Of a stretch of DNA of 34,251 nt, positions 24,915 through 34,251 are shown piece after piece; position 1 is the first letter of the stretch, and each line of letters opens with the position of its first letter. The translations under genes were made by a program, and so were the position numbers. The stretch covers positions 1 to 34,251 of the forward strand of contig JALZWN010000032.1 of the NCBI GenBank assembly GCA_023300235.1, written 5' to 3'. This DNA is from Mariniblastus sp. GTDB taxonomy: Bacteria; Planctomycetota; Planctomycetia; Pirellulales; Pirellulaceae. Below the pieces are notes generated by a model. The model was not told the DNA's origin. It saw only the letters and a list, made by a program, of their open reading frames with translations, and made no database searches.

Positions 24915-27900
24915 CTAGCCCGCTGCTGCTGCTCGCTGGCTCAGGAACTCTTTCAAGTCACTGGCGTTTACTTCATCGACTTTCGAAAAGCCTAATCGAA
25001 CGACGTCTGATTCATTTTCAGCAGTAACGTCCGTATCGCTGGCCAATCCCGATACCGCATCGTGTTCTACTTCGCCTTTAGGGACAGGGACATTCAGCCA
25101 CAATCCATCGGCCTGCTTCGTGTGAATGCTCGCCCATGGCAGTTGGTGATCAGGTAGCACCACGTGAACGACTTGTTCATTGGCCCACTGAAACTCGCTG
25201 TCGGGAGCAGCTTCGGACAGCGTTGCTTCCAACGCTTCCAAAACTTCCGGAGCCCACGCCGCCTCGGCATCGAAGCCTTTTTGCATCAGGTGCCATTTTT
25301 TGCCCAGCTTAGCCCAGGGGGTTTGAGCCGCCATGTCGATCGGTTTGGCGTTTTTCTTATTTTGGAAACTGTTGGCCGCGGTTTCTAAGAACTCCCAGAA
25401 GCCCGGAATGTCGATCTCTTTCAGGTTGTTGGCTTTGATTTCAACTTCCTGCCACGATGCCTTGATACTGGTCAAACGAACTCGCGGAGCGTTGCCGTAT
25501 ACCGGGATGTCATCCAAGTCGTTGGCCGAAAGCAAAGGAATCTGCGCGACCAATTCTTCTCGTTTGAAAGTCTTTGGGCGGACGCGGAACTTGATCTTCA
25601 AGAACCAAGGGTCACCAGTGAGTGCTTGGAAGAACCAGTTTTCGTTCTTTTTCGTGCCAGCAATTTCGACAACCGATTGGTCGTTCCAGTTCGTCGCCGC
25701 AAAGCCTTCGTGCTGCTGGATCGTGTCGACGACTCGTTTGAGCACATCGCCGTCCCAGTTGACGGTCTCGCCCGAACGCCCGACTCGATCTTTGGTGTGC
25801 CAACGTCGGCCGTCGGATTCCCATGGCATGAGCGCGGACAAGCCGACGTCTTCGATGTCCAAATCGCCTTTCTTCCAGCGATCGTCTTTGTCTGGGTCGT
25901 AGTTTTTTCGTTTCTTGTACGGGTCTTCTTCTAGCACTGGGATCAACGCTTCACCGGTGTAGCTGCGCGGGATCCCGGCTTTGCTCTTGCCGGTTTTGGA
26001 GGCCGCTGCCAGAGCCGCCTTGGCGTACTCGACCACCATCTCGGGGGTTCCTTGAGCCACAATCGAACCGCCGTTGAGGCCGGCTTCGGGGCCGAGTTCG
26101 ATCATCCAGTCAGCGGCTTTGATCAGGTCAAGGTTGTGTTCGATCAAAACGACGGTGTTGCCCACGTCGATCAAGCGTTGGATAACGTCCAGTAGTTTCT
26201 GCAAATCGTCAAAGTGCAAACCTGTCGTCGGTTCGTCCAGCAAGTACAACGTACGGCCAGTGTCTGGTCGAGAAAGTTCGGCTGAGAGTTTCACTCGTTG
26301 AGCCTCACCGCCGGACAGGGTCGGAGCGGATTGCCCCAACTGCAAGTAGTCGAGTCCCACATCGCAGAGCGTCTGCAGAATGCGACGGATCTTGGGAATG
26401 TTGTGGAACAGTTGAACTGCTTCGCCGCAAGGCATCTTCAAAATGTCGTCGATCGATTTGCCTTCGTAGCGAACCGCCAGCGTCTCTTCGTTGTAGCGAC
26501 GGCCTTTACAAGTTTCACATTCGACCCAAACGTCCGGCAAGAAGTGCATCTCGATGCAACGTTGACCGTTACCCGCACACTCTTCGCAGCGACCGCCGGG
26601 GACGTTGAAGCTAAAGCGACGTGACGTGAATCCGCGAAGTTTCGCATCTGGCAAGTGGGCAAACAGTTCGCGGATCGCATCAAACGCACCGGTGTAAGTC
26701 GCCGGGTTGGACGAAGGGCTGTTGCCCAAAGGAGTTTGGTCGACGCGAATCACTTTGTTGATGTGCTCGATCCCACGGATGCCTCGGTGGGCTCCCGGAG
26801 TCTGAGCGGATCGGTGGAGACGACGAGCAAGTGCTTTGAACAGGATATCGTTGACTAGCGAGCTCTTGCCACAGCCCGACGGTCCGGTCACAACCGAAAG
26901 TGATTCCAGTGGAAACTTGACTTCGATGTTCTTCAGGTTGTTGTGTTTGGCTCCGACGACGTCCAGCGTTTGGGCCAGCATGTCGGTCGAGTTTACTTTC
27001 ACGTTGGCGAGCACTTGAGCTTCGGCCTTGGTGGGAGCCTTGGTTTTGGCCAGTTTTTCGGTGGCAGTTTTTTCGGCGGCCGGCTTTTTGGCCGCCTTTT
27101 TCTTAGTCGCTTTCTTTGGCTTGACCACGCTTTGCGGGAACTTCTTCGGGTCTAAAACAGGGCGGCGGTTGAGCGGAATTGGGATCGCTTTTTTGCCGCT
27201 CAGGTAGGGGCCCGTTACTGAACCCGCTTTTTTACCCAGCGACTCAGGCGTGCCTTGGGCCACGATTTCGCCGCCGCCGATGCCGGCTTTAGGGCCGAAA
27301 TCACAGATCGCGTCGCTGTTGGAGATGACCTCTTTGTCGTGTTCCACCACGATCAATGTGTTGCCCAAATCGCGGAGACGATGGAGGGCTTTTAGCAAAC
27401 GAGTGTTGTCGCGTGGGTGCAAACCGATCGTTGGTTCGTCCAGAACGTACAGCACGCCGCATAGGCCACTACCAAGTTGCCGAGCCAAACGAATACGCTG
27501 GGCTTCGCCGTTGGACAATGAAGCCGCGGTTCGGTTGAGCGTTAGGTATTCAAGGCCGACGTCGTTGAGGAAGTCGACGCGGCCAACGATCTCGCGAATC
27601 AATTCGCCAGCGATTTTCTTTTCGCGTTTGTCCAGTTTCCAGCTCTTGAGCATCTTCGACAGTCCTTCGATCGGCATCCGACAAATGCCATCGATCGTCG
27701 TATCGCGGAAACGCATCGCCGCCGCGTCGTCTCGCAAGCGACTACCACCGCAGGATCCGCATTCCACCTCGCCGATCAACGACTGCATCCGTTGGCGCAG
27801 TACCGCCGACAATCGTGAGGCCTCTTCCATCGTCGGGTAGGCCCCTTTGTACTGGAAGCTGAACTGGACTTTGTCGTCAGCGTTCTTGACGTCAAACCAG

Positions 27901-30900
27901 CGATCGCCGGTTCCGTAAAAAACCATCCGGCGATGGCGAGATTCCATTTGCGAGAACGGCATGTCGCTTGGAATACCGGTGCCCTTGGTCCACGCGGTCA
28001 GCATCGCTTGCGACATCGGCGACTTCATGTCCGGCCACAGCAACACTGCGCCTTGCTCCAGTGAAAGCTCGGCGTCGTTCATGATCGCCGCAGACGTCGC
28101 ACCGGTTTGAGTACCGATGCCGTCGCAGTCAGGACACCAGCCAAGTTGGCTGTTGAAGCTAAAGTTGTTCGGCGTCAACGTGTCGAAACTGCGTCCACAG
28201 CAACTGCACGATAAATGCTGGCTGTGCTTGATCACGTTCCAGTGTTGTTCCGGCATGTTATCCGAAGGTTCGGCAACATTGATCACGCCTTTGCCGATCG
28301 ACAACGCTGATTCGACACTGTCGGCGATGCGTGAGCGAGACGATTTTTTGATTGCGATCCGGTCGACCACGATTTCGATTGCGTGGCGCGAGCGGCGATT
28401 AAGCGCTGGAACTTCGTCGATTCCGTGAGTCACGTTGTCCACGCGAACACGGATGAAACCGTTGCCTTGGATTTCTTCAAACAGTTGTTCGTAAGTCTGA
28501 TTGGTGTCCAGTTCAACCGGAGCCAACAACAGCAACCGTTGGCCTTCGGGGTACTCCATGATCTTGTCGACGACTTGGTCGCTGGTTTGCGTGCCAATGC
28601 CTTCGTCACAATCGGGGCAGTAAGGTGTTCCCAGTCGAGCAATCAAAATCCGCAAGTAATCGTAGACTTCGGTCACGGTTCCGACGGTACTTCGCGGAGT
28701 CGAGCCGAGGTTTTTTTGTTCGATCGCGATCGCGGGCGAGAGACCGTCGACCTGTTCGACTTTTGGTTTTTCCAATTGATTGACGAATTGCCGAGCGTAG
28801 GAACTCAGGCTTTCGACGTAACGTCGTTGACCTTCGGCATAGATCGTGTCCATCGCCATCGAAGATTTACCACTTCCCGACGGGCCTGAGAAGACCGTCA
28901 TCTTGTCCCGTTCGATGTCCACATCGACTGACCGCAAGCTATGTTGTTCAGCGCCGCGAACTTTGATCATGGTCGCTTCGACAGGTTTCTTGCTTTTGGT
29001 TTCGGATGGTTTTGGAATCGCCGGTCGGTCGGCCAACGCTTTCTTGAGTGCGCGACCGGTGTAGGATTCTTCGCAGGCGGCGATCACTTCTGGCGGGCCG
29101 CAGCAAACGACTTTGCCACCGCCCGAACCGCCTTCGGGACCGATGTCGATGATCCAGTCCGCGGTTTTGATGACGTCCAAGTTGTGTTCGACGACCAAAA
29201 CCGTGTTGCCGGCTTCGACGAAGTTTTGCAAAACCTTCAGCAACATCGAGATGTCGGCAAAGTGCAAACCGGTCGTCGGTTCATCCAATAAGTACAACGT
29301 CTTGCCGGTGCTGCGTTTGACTAGCTCCCGGGCAAGCTTGATCCGTTGGGCCTCGCCACCGGAGAGCGTTGGAGAGGGTTGGCCAATTTTCAGGTAGTCC
29401 AATCCAACCGCGTCGAGCGTTTGAAGCTTTGACAGGACTTTGGGTTGGTTTTCGAAGAACACCATCGCTTCGCGGATGTCCATGTTTAAAACGTCGGCGA
29501 TGGATTTGCCGCGGAACTTCACTTGCAGCGTTTCGCGATTGAAGCGCTGGCCTTCGCAAATATTACACGTGACCCAAACGTCGGCCAAGAAATCCATCTC
29601 CAGTTTATTCGAGCCGTTGCCTTCACACGCCTCGCAGCGTCCGCCTTTAACGTTGAAGCTAAAGCGGCCTGGCGAGTAACCACGGGTTTTTGATTCAGGC
29701 AGTTGCGTGAATAACTTGCGAATCTCATCAAACAGCTTGATGTAGGTGCCGGGATTTGATCGAGGCGTACGACCGATCGGCGATTGATCGATCGCGATCA
29801 TCTTGTCCATCAATTCGACGCCTTCGAGCGACCCGTAGCTGCCGGCCTCGGAGATGCCGCCGTTGAGTTTCTCGCGGAGTTCTTCTTTGACGATGTCGTT
29901 TACAAGCGAGCTTTTGCCGCTGCCGCTGACGCCGGTGACGCAGACGAATTTGCCCAATGGGATTTCAACGTCGACGTTTTTCAGGTTGTTGTGCGTCGCT
30001 CCGTTGACACGGAAAACGTGGTTGCCGTCGAACTTTCGGCGTTGGTTGGGAACCTCGATCTCCAAGCGGCCGGACAAGTACTGAGCGGTCAACGACTTTG
30101 TGTTTTTGATGATCTCCGATGGGTGGCCTTCGACGACCACTTCACCACCGCGGACACCGGGGCCGGGGCCAAAGTCGATCAAGTAATCGGCCGCTCGCAT
30201 CGTGTCTTCGTCGTGTTCGACCACGACCACGGTGTTGCCCAGGTCGCGTAAGTGTTGCAGCGTGCTGACCAAGCGGTCGTTGTCGCGGGCGTGCAAACCG
30301 ATTGAAGGTTCGTCCAAAATGTACAACACACCCACCAAACCAGCACCGATCTGGCCCGCCAAACGAATCCGTTGGCTCTCGCCGCCCGAGAGTGTCGGGG
30401 CGGTGCGGTTTAGCATCAGGTATTCCAAGCCGACGTTTAGCAAGAAGCCGAGTCGGTTGCGGATCTCTTTGAGCGGTTCGGTAGCGACGTATTGCTTGGT
30501 GTCGTCAAGGACCAGTCCGCTAAAGAATTTGAACGCGTCGTCGATGGATAGGTCACAGACTTCCGGCAACGATAGGCTTGGTTTGTCTTTGAACGATTCG
30601 TGAATTGATTCCAACCGGAAATGCCGAGCCTGCTCGTTGAGCCGATCACCGTTACAGCGAACGCAATGCAGGTCGGACATGAAAGTTTCCAGCTTGCGGA
30701 TCTTTGCCGCTCCGCTGGTCCCGCGATATTTTTCGTCCAGTTCCGCGATCACGCCGTCGAACGTGCCGCCGTACTTCATCGGCGATGCGCCACCTTTCCA
30801 GGTGTAGGTGATGGCCAGGTTGCCGGTGCCGTAGAGCCAGAAGTTTTGCTGTTGCTCGGTTAAGTCCTCCCAAGCGCTTTCTAGCATGGTGCCGGCATCA

Positions 30901-32021
30901 AAGCCGTGTTCTTTTTCCAGTGTGTCGGCAACGCCTTGGTAGATGTGCTGACGCCAACGGCCGAGTTCTTTCCATTTGCCCAGCAGTTCGATGCAGCCTT
31001 GTTGGAACGATCGCGAAGTATCGTTAATCAACAGGGTCGAATCAAAGGTAAATACCTCGCCCATTCCGTCGCAGCCACCGCACATGCCTTGCGGGCTGTT
31101 GAAGCTAAACATCTGGGGCGTAGGCGGATTGAAGCTGACTCCACACGCCGCACAAGCGTAATCGCAGCTGTAAACACGGTCACCGAAGGCAACCGTCTGG
31201 GCGGATGACTTGGTGCGGCCACGTTTGGTTTTTGTTTTTTTGCCGGTGTCTTCATCGGCGGGTTCGGGAGCTTGTTGCGGCGCACTGGGGGCTTCGTTTT
31301 CGTTAGCCGAAGTGACGATCAGTGCTCCCTTGCCGAGTTTTAGTGCGGTATCGACAGATTCAGCCAGCCGCGACTTGATGGTAGGTTTCAGTTCCAAACG
31401 GTCGACGACGACTTCGACATGGTGGCGGCGAGTACGATCGAGATTGATTTCGGAGTTCAATGAAACCATCTGCCCATCGACACGGGCACGCACGTAACCT
31501 TTTTTGACCAGTTCGACGAACAGCTCGCGGTGTTCACCTTTTTGGGCGCGGACGACGGGCGCGAGCAGGTAGAACTCGGTGCCGGCTTCCATCCGCATGA
31601 TCCCGCCAACAATTTGGTCACGGGTTTGAGCGGCGATCGGTTGGTCGCATTTCGGGCAGAACCCCTGAGCCACTCGCGCGTACAAAATGCGCAAAAAGTC
31701 GTAAACTTCGGTGATCGTTCCGACTGTCGATCGGGGGTTTTTGCCGGATGACTTCTGCGAGATCGAAATCGAGGGGCTTAGGCCAGAAATCAAATCGACG
31801 TCCGGCTTTGGCATTTGCCCCAAGAACTGTCGAGCGAAACTGGAGAGGCTTTCTAGGTAACGACGTTGACCTTCGGCAAAGACCGTATCAAACGCGAACG
31901 AGCTCTTACCGCTGCCGCTGACGCCGGTCAGGCAAATCAATTGGTTTCGAGGTAAGACGAGGTTGACGTCACGAAGGTTATGTTCGCGGGCACCTTTGAC
32001 GACAATATCCGAAGCGGGCAT
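24915..32021 (-). CDS. uvrA: Tandem (double) excinuclease ABC subunit A with C-terminal extension
   Basis: UvrA detects bulky DNA damage as a homodimer and loads UvrB in nucleotide excision repair. This 2368-residue protein holds two whole UvrA units, so one chain could form the dimer. Unit 1 (about 1-990) has Walker A motifs at 32 and 696 and LSGGE at 544 and 886. Unit 2 (about 1014-2032) has Walker A at 1045 and 1712, LSNGE at 1502 and LSGGE at 1902. Each unit has its zinc-finger cysteines, for example CEACEGNG...CNICEGQRF and CEECAGNG...[10 protein letters not shown] Lys/Ala-rich linker (about 1631-1671) splits unit 2. The last ~336 residues, with [20 protein letters not shown], are not part of UvrA and not recognised. 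The ATG at 32021 is chosen because homology starts there and the -10 box lies upstream. It is monocistronic; uvrB and uvrC are not nearby. Confidence 0.93.
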   Translation of the reverse strand: MPASDIVVKGAREHNLRDVNLVLPRNQLICLTGVSGSGKSSFAFDTVFAEGQRRYLESLSSFARQFLGQMPKPDVDLISGLSPSISISQKSSGKNPRSTVGTITEVYDFLRILYARVAQGFCPKCDQPIAAQTRDQIVGGIMRMEAGTEFYLLAPVVRAQKGEHRELFVELVKKGYVRARVDGQMVSLNSEINLDRTRRHHVEVVVDRLELKPTIKSRLAESVDTALKLGKGALIVTSANENEAPSAPQQAPEPADEDTGKKTKTKRGRTKSSAQTVAFGDRVYSCDYACAACGVSFNPPTPQMFSFNSPQGMCGGCDGMGEVFTFDSTLLINDTSRSFQQGCIELLGKWKELGRWRQHIYQGVADTLEKEHGFDAGTMLESAWEDLTEQQQNFWLYGTGNLAITYTWKGGASPMKYGGTFDGVIAELDEKYRGTSGAAKIRKLETFMSDLHCVRCNGDRLNEQARHFRLESIHESFKDKPSLSLPEVCDLSIDDAFKFFSGLVLDDTKQYVATEPLKEIRNRLGFLLNVGLEYLMLNRTAPTLSGGESQRIRLAGQIGAGLVGVLYILDEPSIGLHARDNDRLVSTLQHLRDLGNTVVVVEHDEDTMRAADYLIDFGPGPGVRGGEVVVEGHPSEIIKNTKSLTAQYLSGRLEIEVPNQRRKFDGNHVFRVNGATHNNLKNVDVEIPLGKFVCVTGVSGSGKSSLVNDIVKEELREKLNGGISEAGSYGSLEGVELMDKMIAIDQSPIGRTPRSNPGTYIKLFDEIRKLFTQLPESKTRGYSPGRFSFNVKGGRCEACEGNGSNKLEMDFLADVWVTCNICEGQRFNRETLQVKFRGKSIADVLNMDIREAMVFFENQPKVLSKLQTLDAVGLDYLKIGQPSPTLSGGEAQRIKLARELVKRSTGKTLYLLDEPTTGLHFADISMLLKVLQNFVEAGNTVLVVEHNLDVIKTADWIIDIGPEGGSGGGKVVCCGPPEVIAACEESYTGRALKKALADRPAIPKPSETKSKKPVEATMIKVRGAEQHSLRSVDVDIERDKMTVFSGPSGSGKSSMAMDTIYAEGQRRYVESLSSYARQFVNQLEKPKVEQVDGLSPAIAIEQKNLGSTPRSTVGTVTEVYDYLRILIARLGTPYCPDCDEGIGTQTSDQVVDKIMEYPEGQRLLLLAPVELDTNQTYEQLFEEIQGNGFIRVRVDNVTHGIDEVPALNRRSRHAIEIVVDRIAIKKSSRSRIADSVESALSIGKGVINVAEPSDNMPEQHWNVIKHSQHLSCSCCGRSFDTLTPNNFSFNSQLGWCPDCDGIGTQTGATSAAIMNDAELSLEQGAVLLWPDMKSPMSQAMLTAWTKGTGIPSDMPFSQMESRHRRMVFYGTGDRWFDVKNADDKVQFSFQYKGAYPTMEEASRLSAVLRQRMQSLIGEVECGSCGGSRLRDDAAAMRFRDTTIDGICRMPIEGLSKMLKSWKLDKREKKIAGELIREIVGRVDFLNDVGLEYLTLNRTAASLSNGEAQRIRLARQLGSGLCGVLYVLDEPTIGLHPRDNTRLLKALHRLRDLGNTLIVVEHDKEVISNSDAICDFGPKAGIGGGEIVAQGTPESLGKKAGSVTGPYLSGKKAIPIPLNRRPVLDPKKFPQSVVKPKKATKKKAAKKPAAEKTATEKLAKTKAPTKAEAQVLANVKVNSTDMLAQTLDVVGAKHNNLKNIEVKFPLESLSVVTGPSGCGKSSLVNDILFKALARRLHRSAQTPGAHRGIRGIEHINKVIRVDQTPLGNSPSSNPATYTGAFDAIRELFAHLPDAKLRGFTSRRFSFNVPGGRCEECAGNGQRCIEMHFLPDVWVECETCKGRRYNEETLAVRYEGKSIDDILKMPCGEAVQLFHNIPKIRRILQTLCDVGLDYLQLGQSAPTLSGGEAQRVKLSAELSRPDTGRTLYLLDEPTTGLHFDDLQKLLDVIQRLIDVGNTVVLIEHNLDLIKAADWMIELGPEAGLNGGSIVAQGTPEMVVEYAKAALAAASKTGKSKAGIPRSYTGEALIPVLEEDPYKKRKNYDPDKDDRWKKGDLDIEDVGLSALMPWESDGRRWHTKDRVGRSGETVNWDGDVLKRVVDTIQQHEGFAATNWNDQSVVEIAGTKKNENWFFQALTGDPWFLKIKFRVRPKTFKREELVAQIPLLSANDLDDIPVYGNAPRVRLTSIKASWQEVEIKANNLKEIDIPGFWEFLETAANSFQNKKNAKPIDMAAQTPWAKLGKKWHLMQKGFDAEAAWAPEVLEALEATLSEAAPDSEFQWANEQVVHVVLPDHQLPWASIHTKQADGLWLNVPVPKGEVEHDAVSGLASDTDVTAENESDVVRLGFSKVDEVNASDLKEFLSQRAAAAG

Positions 32022-32091
32022 AGAGGCAGCGTTTTCATCCAAGTTGAGCAAACAGAAACGAATCCTGCCGGTGGCAAAATTCGAACCGAGC

Positions 32092-32097
32092 ATTATA
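32092..32097 (-). promoter_or_regulatory. Candidate -10 box of the uvrA promoter
   Basis: A perfect TATAAT lies on the minus strand about 70 bases before the uvrA ATG. No good -35 box is visible 16-18 bases further upstream, and I see no clear LexA-type palindrome. Its position argues against starts upstream of 32021. Confidence 0.45.
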
Positions 32098-32390
32098 AGC
32101 GTTTTGTCGAATACCTAAACCGCCATTTGGTAAGACAAAATGTTTTTCAGTAATCGTGACGTGGAGGCGGTTTGTTGGTTGTGTGTGCAGGGAAATTCGT
32201 GTATCGACAAATGCTCGCCAGAGCGACTGTTGGTGGGAGTCTATGCTGGTCGCGTCAGATTCAAAGTGCAGTAAAAAAGTGCAGAAGACAGTCCGTTCAA
32301 TTTTGTCCGTTCAATTTTGGCCTTTGGGCAGGATCCTGTGCGGTAGCGGCCATTAAGAAAGTTGTGTTATCTTACGATTCCATAAAAACC
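32098..32390. other. Divergent intergenic region with tandem duplication
   Basis: About 290 bases separate uvrA from the methyltransferase gene. GTCCGTTCAATTTT occurs twice in direct tandem (32291-32304, 32305-32318), and GTGCAG occurs twice just upstream. No ORF of coding character is seen. Confidence 0.6.
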
Positions 32391-32396
32391 AAGGAG
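32391..32396 (+). promoter_or_regulatory. Strong RBS of the methyltransferase gene
   Basis: AAGGAG lies 7 bases before the TTG at 32404 and fixes that rare codon as the start. Confidence 0.85.
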
Positions 32397-32403
32397 TTGA
32401 TCG

Positions 32404-33204
32404 TTGTCCAAAGAAAAAGCGTTGTCCAAAGAAAAAGACGCAGTTCAGTTCAACCGTTCGGCTTGGGATCGTATGGCTGCAGCCGGTGATCGATATTACC
32501 GAGCCGTGACAGCGGATGAGATTGTCGCCGCGCGGGCAGGCGATTGGCATTTACGTTTGACGCCGACCAAGCGAGTTCCGCTAGATTGGTTTGGCGATCT
32601 AAGAGACAAAGACGTGCTGTGCTTGGCCGGCGGTGGGGCTCGACAAGCCCCGATCTTGGCGGCGGTCGGAGCGAAGGTGACCGTTTTTGATCTGAGTGAG
32701 AAGCAATTGGACCGCGATCGTGAAGTTGCACAGCGTGAGCAACTGGAGATCAAGTGCGTGGCTGGCGACATGCGGGATCTAAGCGTTTTTGCTGACGAGT
32801 CGTTTGATTTGGTAGTGAGTCCGTGTGCGACTTGCTTTTGTCCGTCGGTGCAAGAGATTTGGGAAGAGACGTTTCGGGTGTTGCGGCCGGGCGGCAAATT
32901 CATGACGGGGTTTATTAACCCGGTTTATTATTTGTTTGATGCGGCAAAGATGGACCGCGATGAGTTTGCGGTGCGGCACAAGATTCCTTATTCGGATTTT
33001 GATTTGCCGGAAGAAGAACGCGAGCGATTGTTGGGGCCCGAGCGACCGATCGAATTTGGTCACTCGTTGGAACAATTTATCGGTGGGCAGTGCGAGGCCG
33101 GGCTCCAGCTAGTTGGTTTCTTCGAAGACGGTTGGGGTGGTGGTGATCAGTTGAGTAAATTGATCAGTGTTTTCGCGGCCACGTTGGCTCAGAAGCCGCT
33201 GTAA
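32404..33204 (+). CDS. SAM-dependent class I methyltransferase
   Basis: This 266-residue protein transfers a methyl group from S-adenosylmethionine; the substrate is unknown. Motif I is VLCLAGGGA (71-79), the acidic end of strand 2 is VFDLSE (94-99), GDMRDL is at 121-126 and the post-motif RVLRPGG at 158-164. The remaining C-terminal part, with FGHSLEQFIGGQCEAGLQLV, is typical of small-molecule methyltransferases. The TTG start has an excellent RBS. An 18-bp tandem duplication covers the start and encodes the repeated LSKEK near the N terminus. It is a single gene diverging from uvrA and converging on the PEP-CTERM gene. Confidence 0.85.
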   Translation: MSKEKALSKEKDAVQFNRSAWDRMAAAGDRYYRAVTADEIVAARAGDWHLRLTPTKRVPLDWFGDLRDKDVLCLAGGGARQAPILAAVGAKVTVFDLSEKQLDRDREVAQREQLEIKCVAGDMRDLSVFADESFDLVVSPCATCFCPSVQEIWEETFRVLRPGGKFMTGFINPVYYLFDAAKMDRDEFAVRHKIPYSDFDLPEEERERLLGPERPIEFGHSLEQFIGGQCEAGLQLVGFFEDGWGGGDQLSKLISVFAATLAQKPL

Positions 33205-33235
33205 ATGGCAGCGCGACGCGCGAGCGAGGAGTTTT

Positions 33236-33335
33236 GCCGGTTGCTCGCTAACGGGCTTGTTGATTTAGCATGTTTTGGCGCAGCAAAAAATGTGGAGATG
33301 GGCTTCTAGCCTGTCTTACGCGCTGCCCCCATGCA
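33236..33335. repeat. Dispersed repeat, copy B (inverted relative to copy A)
   Basis: This is the reverse complement of 1-100. The best matching part is 33252-33335, with differences at one position near 33296 and in a four-base block opposite 56-59. Confidence 0.85.
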
Positions 33336-33363
33336 AATGACAGGCTAGAAGCCCATCACCACA
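33291..33363. repeat. Long inverted repeat (copies B and C) between convergent genes
   Basis: The arms 33291-33315 and 33339-33363 are 25 bases each with one mismatch, around a 23-base loop. The core is GACAGGCTAGAAGCCCATC. As RNA it would fold into a very stable hairpin that could end or protect transcripts from both sides, though no long T-run follows. Confidence 0.85.
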
Positions 33364-33546
33364 TTTCCTCGCTGACGCGTCGGGCTGCCAGAGCACCTCG
33401 TTTCAAAAACTGATTTGCCCTGCCCTGCTCTGCCGCCGGCATCTTTGCAAAGCCGCTCGCTCTGAAGGCAACCGGCGGATGTTGCTCTGTCGCTCACCGT
33501 TGAGCCATCATGCTCTCAGCACTGTTGCCCCCACCATGGTCTCGAG

Positions 33547-34227
33547 TTACTTCGGTCGACGGCGAGTCGATAGGCAGCCTACTAGCAGCAAGCCCAGCAG
33601 GCTCGCTGACCCAGGTTCGGGGACCGCGGTGGTTGTCGTGTTGAGTTCGACAGCGAACTCTCCATCGAGCCTTGCTCCGCCGAAGCCATTCAGAACGAAA
33701 AACTCGATGTTGTTATCGCCCACAACCAGCAAGTCGTTGAAGTTTTGAATTGCAAAGATGTTTGAGTCTGGGTTTGGCGTATAGGTGGTGATTGAATTGT
33801 CTGTAGGGGTGACGGCACCGCTAAATGAGGTGCCGGTTGAATCTGAAGCTACCGTTAGTCGAGGAAGCCCGTTGCTGTTGACTACGAATGGAGTTTGGAC
33901 TCCGCCATTGGCAACACCAGTGCCCAAGAAAACAGGGGTTGGGCCGAACTGAGAAATGTCGTTGAATTGTGTAAACAAGGAGGTCCCATTAACAACAATG
34001 TCTACTCCAGCGTCAACGATAAAAAAATCCGCCAGAAGTTCGGCGTCTGGGATTTCCGCCGCAGTAAGTGAAAATGAAGCAGTGCCTCCAAGCTGAGGCG
34101 TTGTCGTGAAGATCTCAAGAACCGATACATCGCCAGAGACAACAATGTCGGCAAAAGTTGTATCGCTTAAAAGAATGGATGAAAATAGCATGCCCAAAAA
34201 CAGCGCTCGCGTATGCATGTTTATCAT
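33547..34227 (-). CDS. PEP-CTERM sorting domain protein
   Basis: This 226-residue exported protein has an N-terminal signal peptide (ALFLGMLFSSILLSDTTFA) and, from residue 203, the C-terminal tripartite signal PEP, a short hydrophobic helix (SASLLGLLLVG) and a basic end (TRRRPK). This signal is recognised by exosortase-type enzymes (EpsH/XrtA family) and leads to anchoring or release at the cell surface. The middle part is rich in Thr, Ser, Asn, Gly and Val, beta-type, without a domain I recognise. The ATG at 34227 or one three codons later is possible. No exosortase gene is in the window, and upstream sequence ends at the window edge. Confidence 0.85.
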   Translation of the reverse strand: MINMHTRALFLGMLFSSILLSDTTFADIVVSGDVSVLEIFTTTPQLGGTASFSLTAAEIPDAELLADFFIVDAGVDIVVNGTSLFTQFNDISQFGPTPVFLGTGVANGGVQTPFVVNSNGLPRLTVASDSTGTSFSGAVTPTDNSITTYTPNPDSNIFAIQNFNDLLVVGDNNIEFFVLNGFGGARLDGEFAVELNTTTTAVPEPGSASLLGLLLVGCLSTRRRPK

Positions 34228-34251
34228 GGGGGTTAACAGGAAAAGAGAGCA

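Larger units (their letters stand above)
33205..33546. other. Intergenic region between convergent genes, filled with repeats
   Basis: It holds copy B of the dispersed repeat, a partial copy C and a short module shared with 107-126. No gene-like frame was found. Confidence 0.7.

Noticed and set aside
32092..32130. LexA (SOS) box at the uvrA promoter
   Set aside because: TTCGA and TCGAA motifs are present, but spacing and arms do not match a LexA palindrome I know.

Overview
The window comes from a planctomycete, most likely of the Pirellulaceae/Rhodopirellula type (inferred from gene content, no database used). The indicators are a PVC-type small basic protein gene, an S10-spc ribosomal cluster without rpmD, a very long tandem UvrA, a redoxin/cytochrome c/copper-monooxygenase fusion, a PEP-CTERM protein, frequent GTG and TTG starts, and long intergenic stretches rich in palindromes.

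Layout. 1-284 is non-coding and carries one copy of a dispersed repeat plus a hairpin. 285-1742 (minus) is an FAD amino-acid-oxidase-type enzyme whose ribosome binding site abuts a C8T7 tract. 2270-13946 (minus) is one long S10-spc operon in the order rpsJ, rplC, rplD, rplW, rplB, rpsS, rplV, rpsC, rplP, rpmC, rpsQ, rplN, rplE, rpsN, rpsH, rplF, rplR, rpsE, rplO, secY. It has a good sigma70-type promoter at 13918-13946 and a clear intrinsic terminator at 2270-2301. rplX (expected between rplN and rplE) and rpmD (expected between rpsE and rplO) are missing from their usual places. 14206-15187 (minus) has a small hypothetical gene and the PVC small basic protein gene, which has its own promoter and terminator.

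15638-16390 (plus) is a membrane-anchored protein with a TonB/TolA-like Ser/His/Leu pattern in its single transmembrane helix. 16504-17448 (minus) is a DHDPS/NAL-family aldolase that lacks the DapA substrate arginine. 18177-19424 (plus) is a LysA-type decarboxylase with a good terminator. 19485-20031 holds a remnant resembling type I restriction HsdR, interrupted by a small repeat element. 20028-24518 (minus) has an RND/MMPL-type transporter and a secreted redoxin/cytochrome c/copper-monooxygenase/EF-hand protein. 24915-32021 (minus) is a 2368-residue UvrA made of two complete UvrA units plus an unrecognised C-terminal domain of about 336 residues. 32404-33204 (plus) is a SAM methyltransferase. 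33547-34227 (minus) is a PEP-CTERM exported protein.

How it fits together. The ribosomal cluster supplies ribosome subunits and the SecY channel from one promoter. The other genes look like independent housekeeping or envelope functions and do not form one pathway. A dispersed repeat of about 100 bp occurs in opposite orientation at the two ends of the window, and a partial third copy next to the second makes a long hairpin between the last two convergent genes. The items I would follow up first are the covalent UvrA pseudo-dimer with one altered ABC signature, and the missing rplX with a palindrome at the vacated site.
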